DNA of 14,672 nucleotides from Candidatus Doudnabacteria bacterium (lineage in GTDB: Bacteria > Patescibacteriota > Doudnabacteria > UBA920), in contig CAIWKW010000005.1 of NCBI GenBank assembly GCA_903913365.1, forward strand, positions 1-14,672. The letters run 5' to 3'. Position numbers and translations under genes: made by a program. This document shows, in pieces, positions 1-6,250 of this stretch; positions within the stretch are counted from its first letter, which is position 1; each line of letters opens with the position of its first letter. Under the pieces are notes generated by a model. That model made no database searches. It saw nothing but the letters and a program-made list of their open reading frames with translations, and had not been told where the DNA came from.

Positions 1-8
1 CACTACAA

Positions 9-395
9 ATGAAACAAACAAAAATTATTGTTGCCGAAGATGACGTTGCCATGGCTGAAATTGTCAGCCACAAGCTTAATAGCAATGGTTTTAAAGTTAG
101 CCATGCGGAAAACGGCCTTCAGGCAATAAAAATGATAAATGAAGAAGTTCCCGATTTGCTTTTGCTTGACTTAATGATGCCGGAAATGGACGGTTTTCAG
201 GTACTTGAAACCATACGCAAGAGCCCCAACAAAAAAATTTCCGAGTTGCCGGTAATAGTTTTGAGCAATCTTTGGAGCAACCAGGATATTTTGAGGATTC
301 AGTCTTTAAAAGTGGAAGATTATCTGGTAAAAGCCTACTTTACACCGGAAGAAATTTTAGCTAAAATAAAGAAAGTTCTGGAAAGTAAAAAATAA
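9..395 (+). CDS. Stand-alone response regulator receiver (CheY-like) protein
   Basis: A 128-residue protein made of one receiver (REC) domain and nothing else. The acidic pocket is D11 and D12 after the first strand, the phospho-acceptor is D54 in LLLLDLMMPEMDG, the switch Ser/Thr position is S86 (VIVLS), and the conserved lysine is K108 (DYLVKAY). There is no DNA-binding or enzymatic output domain, so it probably acts by protein-protein contact after phosphotransfer from a histidine kinase, as CheY- or PilH-type proteins do. No kinase is visible; only 8 bases lie upstream, so a partner gene, promoter and ribosome site may sit just outside the window. The ATG at 9 gives a full-length REC domain. 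The family call is secure; the pathway is unknown. Confidence 0.93.
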   Translation: MKQTKIIVAEDDVAMAEIVSHKLNSNGFKVSHAENGLQAIKMINEEVPDLLLLDLMMPEMDGFQVLETIRKSPNKKISELPVIVLSNLWSNQDILRIQSLKVEDYLVKAYFTPEEILAKIKKVLESKK

Positions 396-423
396 TTAAG
401 TTTTAAGCAGGTTGGCAGATATC

Positions 424-506
424 GCGAAGACTTGTTCGCCACCTTAATTATGCGGTTTACCGCAAAAATATAGAGGCGAATCCGCCAAAGTTTTATGCAA
501 GGCGGG
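424..506 (+). promoter_or_regulatory. Structured leader with nested hairpins upstream of pnp
   Basis: The 180-base gap before pnp holds several inverted repeats. TTCGCC (435-440) pairs with GGCGAA (475-480) and encloses a near-perfect palindrome, TGCGGTTTACCGCA (451-464). GCGAA (424-428) can alternatively pair with TTCGC (435-439). A further hairpin pairs TCCGCC (481-486) with GGCGGG (501-506). In E. coli, PNPase represses its own mRNA through a leader hairpin cut by RNase III, so a role in pnp control is possible but only inferred. Alternatively the 481-506 hairpin is a copy of a dispersed palindromic repeat, because it resembles a stretch of the nfo insert read on the other strand. I see no convincing promoter in the gap. 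Confidence 0.45.
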
Positions 507-575
507 TGTCCCATTTAAGGGGAAATAAGAAATCGTAAATTTGCCAGTCTCTTGAAACACGATAAGGACAATTGT

Positions 576-2825
576 ATGGAATCTAAAAAGATCTCCTGCA
601 GGATCGGCGAGGCTGATTTTACGTTTGAAACCGGCAAATTGGCCGGCCAGGCCAGCGGTGCAATTCTTGCCCGCGTTGGCGATACAGTGGTACTTGCCAC
701 TACAATAATGAACGACAAGGCCAGAGAGGGTATAGATTTTTTCCCTCTGCTGATGGATTACGAAGAACGCCTCTACGCCGCGGGAAAAATAAAAGGCAGC
801 CGCTGGATAAAGCGCGAAGGCCGCGCCACCGATGACGCCATTTTAAAAGGACGCGTAATTGACAGAACTCTGCGTCCGCTTTTTCCGGACGGCATGCGAA
901 ATGACGTTCAAGTGACCGTTATGGTTTTATGTATAGATGGAGTTAACGAGCCGGACATGCTGGCGGTTAATGCCGCTTCCATGGCTTTGGCTATTTCCAA
1001 TGTTCCGTTTGACGGCCCGGTTGCGGGTGTTCGCGTTGGCAAAATTGCCGGAGCCTATATTATCAATCCTTCCCATGAACAGGAAGCTGAAAGCACCATG
1101 GACTTAATTGTCTGCGGTACCGGCGAGCATATAATTATGGTGGAAATGGGCGCTAAATTGGTTACTGAGGAAGAAATTGTGGAAGGCATTAAGTTTGCCC
1201 AAACTTATTTGGGACAGTTGGTTGCTTGCCAGCTGGAATTTGCCAAACAGGTCGGCAAAGCAAAGTCGGATCCGATTATTGTAAAGCCTAATGACCAGGT
1301 TTTTGCTAAAGTTAAAGAACTTTTAACAGAAGATAAAATTGACGCCGCTATTTACGTAAAGAGCAAAGAACAGCGGGAAATTAATGTTAAAGCTTTGTCC
1401 AAAGAAATTGTCTTGTCGGTAAAAGAATCTCTGGGCGAAATTGAAGGCGTGAATATTGAAAAAGATTGCGCCAAGTCCATTGATAAAATTTTAAAGAAGT
1501 ATCAGCAAAAGCAAATTTTGGATAAAGAACGCCGTGTTGACGGGCGCAGGCTGGACGAAACAAGGCTTATTAGTTGCGAAGTCGGCGTGCTTCCTCGCAC
1601 CCACGGCAGCGCTTTGTTTACGCGCGGAGAAACTCAGGCTTTAACCGTGGTTACTTTGGGCAGCAAGGGCGACGAGCAAACTTTGGACGGTATGGAAGAC
1701 CCAACCGAAGGACGCACCAAGCGCTATATCCATCACTACAATATGCCCGGTTACTCTGTTGGCGAAGTGGCTCCTTTAAGAGGCCCGGGCCGCAGAGAAA
1801 TTGGCCACGGCATGCTTGCCGAACGCGCTGTGGAAGTGGTTTTGCCTCCTCAGGAAACTTTCCCTTACACCATGCGCTTGGTCAGTGAAATTATGTCATC
1901 TAATGGCTCTACCTCTATGGCCTCGACTTGCGGAAGCACTTTGGCCTTAATGGATGCCGGCGTACCTATTACCTCAATTATTGGCGGGTGCGCAATGGGC
2001 TTGGTTATGGATGAGCAGAATCCCAATAACTTTAAAGTTTTAACCGACATTGCGGGCATAGAAGATTTTAACGGCCATATGGATTTTAAAGTTACCGGTT
2101 CGGAAACCGGCGTTACCGCTTTGCAACTCGATATGAAATTAAAAGGTTTGAGCGCGGATATTTTGGCTCAGGCGCTTCAGCAAGCCAAGCCGGCTCGCAT
2201 ACACATCATCAGCAAAATGAAAGAGGCAATTGCCATTCCTCGTCCGGATTTGTCTCCTTACGCTCCGCGCATTACCTCGTTCAAAATCAAGCCCGATAAA
2301 ATTCGCGAAGTTATTGGAGCAGGCGGTAAAATTATTAACGAAATTATTGCCAACTGCCCGGGTGTTAAAATTGATATTGAAGACGACGGTTTGGTTATGG
2401 TTACCTCTACCGATGCCGAAAGTTCAGCTAAGGCCGTAAAGTGGATTCAGGATATAGTTCGCGAAGTGCAGGCCGGAGAAATTTTTGAAGGCAAAGTTAC
2501 CAGGCTAATGGACTTTGGCGCGTTTGTGGAAGTACTTCCGGGCAAAGAAGGCTTGGTGCATATTTCCCAGCTGGCCAATTACCGCGTTGCCCGAGTGGAA
2601 GACGTGGTTAAGGTCGGTGATACCTTAAAAGTTCAGGTTAGCGAAATTGACGACCAGGGAAGAATCAACCTAACCCACAAGCCTTTTGCGGCTGCTGCCA
2701 CGCCGGAACAGCTTGCTGCCGGTGCATCTGCCGGGAGCTTTGATCGCGGCCCGCGCAAACCGTCTTTTGGCGGACGCAGCGGCGGCCACGGTGGTTCATC
2801 CAGGCCACCGAGAAGAAATTACTAG
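576..2825 (+). CDS. pnp: Polyribonucleotide nucleotidyltransferase (PNPase)
   Basis: Phosphorolytic 3'-to-5' exoribonuclease that degrades RNA to nucleoside diphosphates; usually a cytoplasmic homotrimer. The 749 residues show the full family order: first RNase PH domain (about 5-140), a helical linker, second RNase PH domain (about 318-540) with GPGRREIGHGMLAERA and the catalytic aspartates D497 and D503 in the block TDIAGIEDFNGHMDFKV, a KH domain with the GAGG loop (about 572-625), an S1 domain (about 636-701) and a Gly/Arg/Ser/Pro-rich tail. The length is slightly above the usual 700 or so because of that basic tail. ATG 576 is chosen because AAGGA (565-569) precedes it at good spacing; an in-frame TTG at 552 would only add eight unconserved residues. 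The next gene starts 12 bases after the stop, so the two are probably co-transcribed. Confidence 0.97.
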   Translation: MESKKISCRIGEADFTFETGKLAGQASGAILARVGDTVVLATTIMNDKAREGIDFFPLLMDYEERLYAAGKIKGSRWIKREGRATDDAILKGRVIDRTLRPLFPDGMRNDVQVTVMVLCIDGVNEPDMLAVNAASMALAISNVPFDGPVAGVRVGKIAGAYIINPSHEQEAESTMDLIVCGTGEHIIMVEMGAKLVTEEEIVEGIKFAQTYLGQLVACQLEFAKQVGKAKSDPIIVKPNDQVFAKVKELLTEDKIDAAIYVKSKEQREINVKALSKEIVLSVKESLGEIEGVNIEKDCAKSIDKILKKYQQKQILDKERRVDGRRLDETRLISCEVGVLPRTHGSALFTRGETQALTVVTLGSKGDEQTLDGMEDPTEGRTKRYIHHYNMPGYSVGEVAPLRGPGRREIGHGMLAERAVEVVLPPQETFPYTMRLVSEIMSSNGSTSMASTCGSTLALMDAGVPITSIIGGCAMGLVMDEQNPNNFKVLTDIAGIEDFNGHMDFKVTGSETGVTALQLDMKLKGLSADILAQALQQAKPARIHIISKMKEAIAIPRPDLSPYAPRITSFKIKPDKIREVIGAGGKIINEIIANCPGVKIDIEDDGLVMVTSTDAESSAKAVKWIQDIVREVQAGEIFEGKVTRLMDFGAFVEVLPGKEGLVHISQLANYRVARVEDVVKVGDTLKVQVSEIDDQGRINLTHKPFAAAATPEQLAAGASAGSFDRGPRKPSFGGRSGGHGGSSRPPRRNY

Positions 2826-2837
2826 TGATAAATTCTT

Positions 2838-3698
2838 ATGGGACTAATTCCTCATTTACCCGGACGAGAAGGCTCTCCTGATCAGGGGCGTGTCTTCAGT
2901 TTGCGAGAGGCCTGTAAAAAAGCTGCCGACGTTCTTAAAAGGGGTGCTATTTCCATGAAATCTTTTATAGATTTATATGGCCAAGAAAATGTTGACAGGG
3001 ACGAGGCTGCAGTAAGGGACTTTCAGGAAAAATTTAAAAATCAGGATAGCCCTCAGGAAGCGGAGGCTAAAGAGCTTGCCACAATACTCGAAGCGGTTAT
3101 TCACGAACAAATAAACAAAAACGGCTGGCTTGGTCTTCAGGCTAAAGCAATCCGCACTTCGGATTTTGACGATATAATCAACGGAGTCGACAGCGTTGTA
3201 GAGTTTAAAAAACCAGGAATCTCAACCACCCATTTGGCTTTGGGGGTTGACGTAACCTATAAATCAAACCTGAATAAAAAATTCGAAAGAATAAAAAAAG
3301 AGATTGATAACGGGGAATTGGCAACGGTAAAATATCTGAAAACTCCGGATTTTCGCGGTGAAAAAAGAAACATTCCGCGGTTGGTTTTGGCGGTGGACGG
3401 GCAATCGTGCAATTCTTTGGCCAGGACTTGGTATCAGAACAGTCAAAATGCTCAGGGTTTGAAAAATAATCCAATCCGTCTGCAGATTTTAACGGAAATG
3501 ATAATGCAGCTGAAAGCTTTTTCCCGGTATGCCGAAAAAAAAGGAATGGGGTTGTTGATGGAAAAATATAATGAGTCGCTCGCCATATTAAAGCCCATTT
3601 CTTTGGAAGCGCAAAAGTTAACCGCAAATTATAAGCATGACGTAAGCGACAATTCTTTAAAAGAAATGGAAGAAGAATTGACAGCCCTGTTTGAGTAG
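2838..3698 (+). CDS. Conserved-type hypothetical protein downstream of pnp, possibly nuclease-like
   Basis: A 286-residue soluble protein with no signal peptide or membrane segment. I do not recognise a named family, though the pattern (TSDFDDIINGVDSVVEF, then LALGVDVTYK, then a lysine-rich helix and PRLVLAVDG) is one I associate with hypothetical proteins of Parcubacteria. The spacing of helix acids (E85, E90), D118 in a strand and D138 at the end of the next strand loosely recalls a PD-(D/E)XK nuclease core, but the usual D/E-x-K lysine is not in place (DVT, with K142 four residues on), so this is a weak guess. The start is uncertain: ATG 2838 lies 12 bases after pnp without a Shine-Dalgarno, whereas ATG 2955 (residue 40, MKSFIDLYGQENV) follows AAAAGGGG and may be the true start. 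A terminator follows at 3728. Confidence 0.8.
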   Translation: MGLIPHLPGREGSPDQGRVFSLREACKKAADVLKRGAISMKSFIDLYGQENVDRDEAAVRDFQEKFKNQDSPQEAEAKELATILEAVIHEQINKNGWLGLQAKAIRTSDFDDIINGVDSVVEFKKPGISTTHLALGVDVTYKSNLNKKFERIKKEIDNGELATVKYLKTPDFRGEKRNIPRLVLAVDGQSCNSLARTWYQNSQNAQGLKNNPIRLQILTEMIMQLKAFSRYAEKKGMGLLMEKYNESLAILKPISLEAQKLTANYKHDVSDNSLKEMEEELTALFE

Positions 3699-3727
3699 CT
3701 AAGACATTGCAATTTGTTATAACAAGG

Positions 3728-3758
3728 ACCGCCCCTTTTATATGAGGAGGCGGTTTTT
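3728..3758 (+). terminator. Rho-independent terminator after the pnp operon
   Basis: ACCGCC (3728-3733) pairs with GGCGGT (3749-3754), and the stem runs straight into a T-run (TTTTT, 3754-3758). It sits 30 bases after the stop at 3698 and fits as the end of the pnp-hypothetical transcript. Confidence 0.8.
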
Positions 3759-3839
3759 GTTATGCCAATTTTTGTTCTCTAAGGCTAATCAATTACAAGG
3801 CAATTTTGATAAAAGGGTGTGTTTGTAAGTGATTTTCTA

Positions 3840-3868
3840 TTGACAAGAATATAAAATTATGATATAGT
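3840..3868 (+). promoter_or_regulatory. Strong sigma70-type promoter for the 3930 gene
   Basis: A perfect -35 box TTGACA (3840-3845), a 17-base spacer and the -10 box TATAGT (3863-3868), in an A/T-rich stretch. It lies after the pnp terminator and about 60 bases before the ATG at 3930, so initiation near 3875 would give a leader of roughly 55 bases with a strong ribosome site. It is the best promoter match I found in the window. Confidence 0.75.
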
Positions 3869-3929
3869 GCTTAGTTATTAGTTGGAAATTTGATATGTTG
3901 GAAGAGCTTTAAGGAGGCTCGTAATATAG

Positions 3930-4415
3930 ATGAAGTCGAACGCTTTTTACGCCCCAGGACAGTTTCTGGCTGGCTCAAAGTCGTTAAGTACGTTGATTCC
4001 GCTGGCCGGGGAGAAAAATCCCGAGCCAGTTATCCCTCAGGAAACCGGCAACAGGCCGGCGATCAGGAAAGAAAAGAGCCGGGTCAGGGTGGTCCGGGTT
4101 AGTCCTAGCCAGGATCGGCCCAGAATTGTCTATCAGCGGCCGCCGATTACCGTCACGAAACCGGCTATTGCGCCGGCAATGATGGTGTCCCAAGACTCAA
4201 CTGTTGCTCAGGAATTTGTGCCCTTTCGTTTCTGTGTGAAGACCTCCCGTACGTGCGGGGAGTTCGAATACTACTCGATGAATGGACACAGTTTCGAAGC
4301 CGAAATGCGCGATAAGCGCAACTCGCGCAACGGGCTGCCAAACGGCCACCACAACGGCGAGCGTAAGCGCGAGAGCTTCGACCGCCGGATCCGGACCATC
4401 CGGGGACTGGCATAG
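3930..4415 (+). CDS. Small basic protein of unknown function in its own transcription unit
   Basis: A 161-codon frame with a canonical AAGGAGG at 3911-3917 (12 bases before the ATG), a near-consensus promoter upstream and a strong terminator at 4460. I do not recognise the product. It is Pro/Arg-rich in the first two thirds (SRVRVVRVSPSQDRPR) and strongly basic and Asn/Arg/His-rich at the end (KRNSRNGLPNGHHNGERKR), with two cysteines in CVKTSRTC and no membrane segment. It looks largely disordered and could bind nucleic acid, which is only a guess from charge. Codon use differs from the neighbours: by my count 34 of the last 42 codons end in G or C, dominated by AAC, TTC, CGC, GGC and ATC, as in highly expressed or transferred genes. 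The alternative is a structured RNA with a chance frame; I favour coding. Confidence 0.55.
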   Translation: MKSNAFYAPGQFLAGSKSLSTLIPLAGEKNPEPVIPQETGNRPAIRKEKSRVRVVRVSPSQDRPRIVYQRPPITVTKPAIAPAMMVSQDSTVAQEFVPFRFCVKTSRTCGEFEYYSMNGHSFEAEMRDKRNSRNGLPNGHHNGERKRESFDRRIRTIRGLA

Positions 4416-4459
4416 GTATCATCGGAGGGCAACAATCAACCCCGCAACTTCATCGCATC

Positions 4460-4500
4460 AAAAGGACGCACGGCCACACTGGCTGCCCGTCCTTTTCTTT
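4460..4500 (+). terminator. Strong rho-independent terminator of the 3930 unit
   Basis: AAAAGGACG (4460-4468) pairs perfectly with CGTCCTTTT (4488-4496), the loop holds a smaller GGCCA/TGGCT pairing, and the right arm merges into TTTTCTTTT. It lies 45 bases after the stop at 4415 and isolates this unit from tgt. Confidence 0.85.
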
Positions 4501-4514
4501 TGCCTTGCAAAGCC

Positions 4515-4551
4515 CTTTTTACTTTATACTTTCCACTTTTTACTTTATACT
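4515..4551 (+). promoter_or_regulatory. 21-base-period direct repeat containing the likely tgt promoter
   Basis: The 16-mer CTTTTTACTTTATACT occurs at 4515-4530 and again, identically, at 4536-4551. Each copy ends in TATACT, a good -10 box. The second TATACT (4546-4551) ends 6 bases before the tgt ATG at 4558; TTTATA (4523-4528), 17 bases upstream, is a 4-of-6 match to a -35. Initiation would fall at or next to the ATG, giving a leaderless mRNA, in keeping with the absence of a Shine-Dalgarno. Such tracts may also be a simple repeat spreading in the genome. Confidence 0.5.
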
Positions 4552-4557
4552 ACGTGC

Positions 4558-5937
4558 ATGCCATATTTTGAAATTACAAAATCCGACCCTCAGTCGAAAG
4601 CCAGAGTTGGCGTTATTCATACCGCGCACGGCGATATTAACACGCCGGCCTTTTTGCCTATTGGCACAAAGGGTGCCGTTAAGAGTGTCACTACAGAGGA
4701 GCTGAAATTTTGGGGCGCGGAAATTGTTTTGGCCAATACCTATCATTTGTGGCAGCGGCCGGGCGATCCGTTAATTTACAAAGCCGGCGGACTGCATAAA
4801 TTTATGAATTGGAAAGGCCCCATATTTACCGACAGCGGGGGCTTTCAGGTTTTTAGTTTGGCAAAAATGCGCAAAACTATGGAAGCGGGAGTTTTATTTC
4901 AGTTTGATTTGGACGGGCGCACGGAAATTTTGAGTCCGGAAAAAAGCATAGATATTCAGGCAAATTTGGGCAGTGACATAGCTTTAATACTTGATGATTT
5001 TCCGGGCTATCCTTTTGAATACGACCGCAGCAAGGAATCCATTGCTTTAACCAAACGCTGGGCCGAACGCGCCATAAAAGAATTTCAAAAAATAATAATT
5101 GACGGCGATCCAATTAACCCCGGCCAGAAATTGTGGGGGATTGTACAAGGCGCCAGTTTTCCGGATTTGCGCAAACAGTCTGCCGAAGACATGGTGTCTC
5201 TGGGCTTTGAAGCGTTTGCCGTTGGCGGGGTGGCCGTGGGTGAACCTCACAGCGAAATGATGAAAGCAGTGGAAGCAGTTATTCCGTATTTGCCGGAAAA
5301 TTCTCCCAAACATTTGCTCGGAGTAGGAACGCCTTTTGATATTGTCCAAGGCGTTGCTCGAGGATGCGACACGTTTGACTGCGTAATTCCCACGCGAGAA
5401 GCTCGGCACGGCAGACTATATATCTCCGCAAAAAATATTCAACTCCCTCTAACCCCCTCTTTAAAGAAAGAGGGGGGATCGCCGCAGTTGTCCGAGGAAG
5501 GGCAAGGCAAAACGCCCCCTCTCTTTTCTAAAGAGAGGGACGGGGAGAGTTTTGCCGAAGGTTATTCCACAACTGACATAAAGCTTGATCCTCCTTCGCC
5601 AAGGCTTCGGAGGACTGCGCCTGATTCTAAAAGTGAAAGTGATGACAATAATCAAAGTTCTTCTATTGTTGAGGGTTACAGTACAATTGACATCAGGCTT
5701 GAAAAGTATAAAGAAGATTTTACTCCGGTGGACAATACTTGCGACTGTTATTTATGTTTAAATCACACCAAAGGTTATCTTCGCCATTTGTTTGCCACGG
5801 GAGAGCCTTTGGCTATTCGTTTGGCCACAATGCATAATTTGCGTTTTTATTTGAATTTGATGAAAAAAATCCGTACCGCAATTCAGTACGACTATTTTGG
5901 GGATATGGTTAGGGATTTTAAAAATTACACAGATTAG
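4558..5937 (+). CDS. tgt: Queuine/preQ1 tRNA-guanine transglycosylase with an in-frame insert
   Basis: Exchanges the wobble guanine (G34) of GUN-anticodon tRNAs for the queuosine precursor. The 459 residues show every family landmark: D92 in TDSGGFQVFSL, GGVAVGEP (223-230), the nucleophile D274 in FDCVIPTR, and the zinc site C395-x-C397-x2-C400 with H426. The family is usually about 370-380 residues; the excess is a segment near 294-376 between GRLYIS and the KYKEDFTP block before the zinc site, made of palindromic DNA, with no catalytic residue lost. ATG 4558 (MPYFEITKSD) is chosen because the open frame extending back to 4282 would overlap the terminator and adds non-homologous residues. 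The base-recognition loop reads DDFPGYP where Zymomonas and E. coli have DECTPYP. The last residues (NYTD) come from a TTACACAGAT-type repeat. The segment could instead be a lineage-specific loop, but its DNA structure argues against that. Confidence 0.95.
   Translation: MPYFEITKSDPQSKARVGVIHTAHGDINTPAFLPIGTKGAVKSVTTEELKFWGAEIVLANTYHLWQRPGDPLIYKAGGLHKFMNWKGPIFTDSGGFQVFSLAKMRKTMEAGVLFQFDLDGRTEILSPEKSIDIQANLGSDIALILDDFPGYPFEYDRSKESIALTKRWAERAIKEFQKIIIDGDPINPGQKLWGIVQGASFPDLRKQSAEDMVSLGFEAFAVGGVAVGEPHSEMMKAVEAVIPYLPENSPKHLLGVGTPFDIVQGVARGCDTFDCVIPTREARHGRLYISAKNIQLPLTPSLKKEGGSPQLSEEGQGKTPPLFSKERDGESFAEGYSTTDIKLDPPSPRLRRTAPDSKSESDDNNQSSSIVEGYSTIDIRLEKYKEDFTPVDNTCDCYLCLNHTKGYLRHLFATGEPLAIRLATMHNLRFYLNLMKKIRTAIQYDYFGDMVRDFKNYTD
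5440..5551. repeat. In-frame palindromic element (part A) inside tgt
   Basis: Two perfect 10-bp hairpins: CCCCCTCTTT (5453-5462) with AAAGAGGGGG (5467-5476), and CCCTCTCTTT (5517-5526) with AAAGAGAGGG (5530-5539). The ends form a short inverted repeat, AACTC (5441-5445) and GAGTT (5547-5551). It is translated in frame without a stop. One end (CTCTAACCCCCTC, 5447-5459) and the other (GGGACGGGG, 5537-5545) recur, in swapped order and complementary strand, at the ends of the nfo insert. Confidence 0.8.
5560..5700. repeat. Second part of the tgt insert: hairpin flanked by a diverged direct repeat
   Basis: Stretches encoding GYSTTDIKL (5560-5586) and GYSTIDIRL (5674-5700) match at 20 of 27 bases by my count and flank an 87-base segment. 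That segment holds TCCTCC (5589-5594) pairing with GGAGGA (5609-5614) around CCTTCGCCAAGG, itself a palindrome with a 4-base loop. The second copy continues into the native zinc-site block, so the first copy looks like a duplicate made by insertion or unequal recombination. Confidence 0.6.
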
Positions 5938-5944
5938 AGTGTCA

Positions 5945-5981
5945 CAAGGGTCACCCTTGCGCTGCGCAAAGGTGACCCTTG
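5945..5981. terminator. Long hairpin between convergent tgt and the minus-strand gene
   Basis: CAAGGGTCACC (5945-5955) pairs perfectly with GGTGACCCTTG (5971-5981); after one mismatch the stem continues TTGCG/CGCAA with a 3-base loop. It begins 8 bases after the tgt stop and 16 bases beyond the end of the minus-strand gene, so it could terminate both. There is no real T-run on either side, so it may instead be another dispersed palindrome or an mRNA 3'-end stabiliser. Confidence 0.55.
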
Positions 5982-5996
5982 TTGATTGAGAGCGCG

Positions 5997-6185
5997 TTAG
6001 CGGCCGGGCGGTTTTTGTTCGCGCAGAATCAAATGGATAACAAGGCATATTACCCCCAAAAGGCCCAGAAAAGGGTGGTGGGGAATATTGGCCCCGTCAA
6101 TAAAAACATTCGAGGTTAGCAGCAAAATGACGCCTGTTAAGCCCGAAGCCAATTTCAGCGTCTTATACCAGTAAACTTTAAACAC
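5997..6185 (-). CDS. Small two-segment membrane protein, function unknown
   Basis: A 62-residue frame on the minus strand, the only minus-strand gene I support here. It starts with GTG preceded by AGGAGG with a 4-base spacer (plus-strand 6190-6195), a strong ribosome site. The product has a basic N-terminus (MFKVYWYKTLK), a hydrophobic segment around 12-28 (LASGLTGVILLLTSNVF), a short polar loop with two histidines, and a second hydrophobic segment around 40-54 (LGLLGVICLVIHLIL) ending in charged residues, so a helical hairpin in the membrane is likely. I do not recognise the family. It is divergent from glyQS with 65 bases between starts, so their promoters overlap, and it converges on tgt across the hairpin at 5945. 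Confidence 0.6.
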   Translation of the reverse strand: MFKVYWYKTLKLASGLTGVILLLTSNVFIDGANIPHHPFLGLLGVICLVIHLILREQKPPGR

Positions 6186-6215
6186 ATCTCCTCCTGCCGG
6201 TGCGGTTTCCCGCGA

Positions 6216-6244
6216 TTGTTTTTCGCGTGGGTTTTTGTTATAAT
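6216..6244 (+). promoter_or_regulatory. Promoter of glyQS, placed for a leaderless start
   Basis: A consensus -10 TATAAT (6239-6244) has a TTGTTT -35 (6216-6221) at a 17-base spacing. The -10 ends 6 bases before the glyQS ATG at 6251, so transcription should begin at or within a base or two of the start codon. There is no Shine-Dalgarno in between. Confidence 0.65.
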
Positions 6245-6250
6245 TCCCAC

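Noticed and set aside
552..575. TTG start for pnp eight codons upstream
   Set aside because: The ATG at 576 has AAGGA at good distance and matches where PNPase homology begins.
3205..3627. 140-codon open frame on the minus strand inside the 2838 gene
   Set aside because: It has no ribosome site, an implausible Phe/Pro-rich composition, and mirrors a well-formed plus-strand gene.
3875..4500. tmRNA or another known structured RNA in the 3.9-4.5 kb unit
   Set aside because: I looked for tmRNA ends and a T-arm; TTCGAAT at 4263 lacks a pairing stem, there is no matching acceptor, and codon use favours a protein.
4282..4557. Upstream extension of the tgt reading frame by 92 codons
   Set aside because: It runs through the 4460-4500 terminator and the direct-repeat promoter, and the Tgt family begins at MPYFEITKSD.
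5437..5676. Intein in tgt
   Set aside because: The insert is only about 80 residues, has no Cys/Ser start, no His-Asn end and no splicing or endonuclease blocks; its DNA is palindromic instead.
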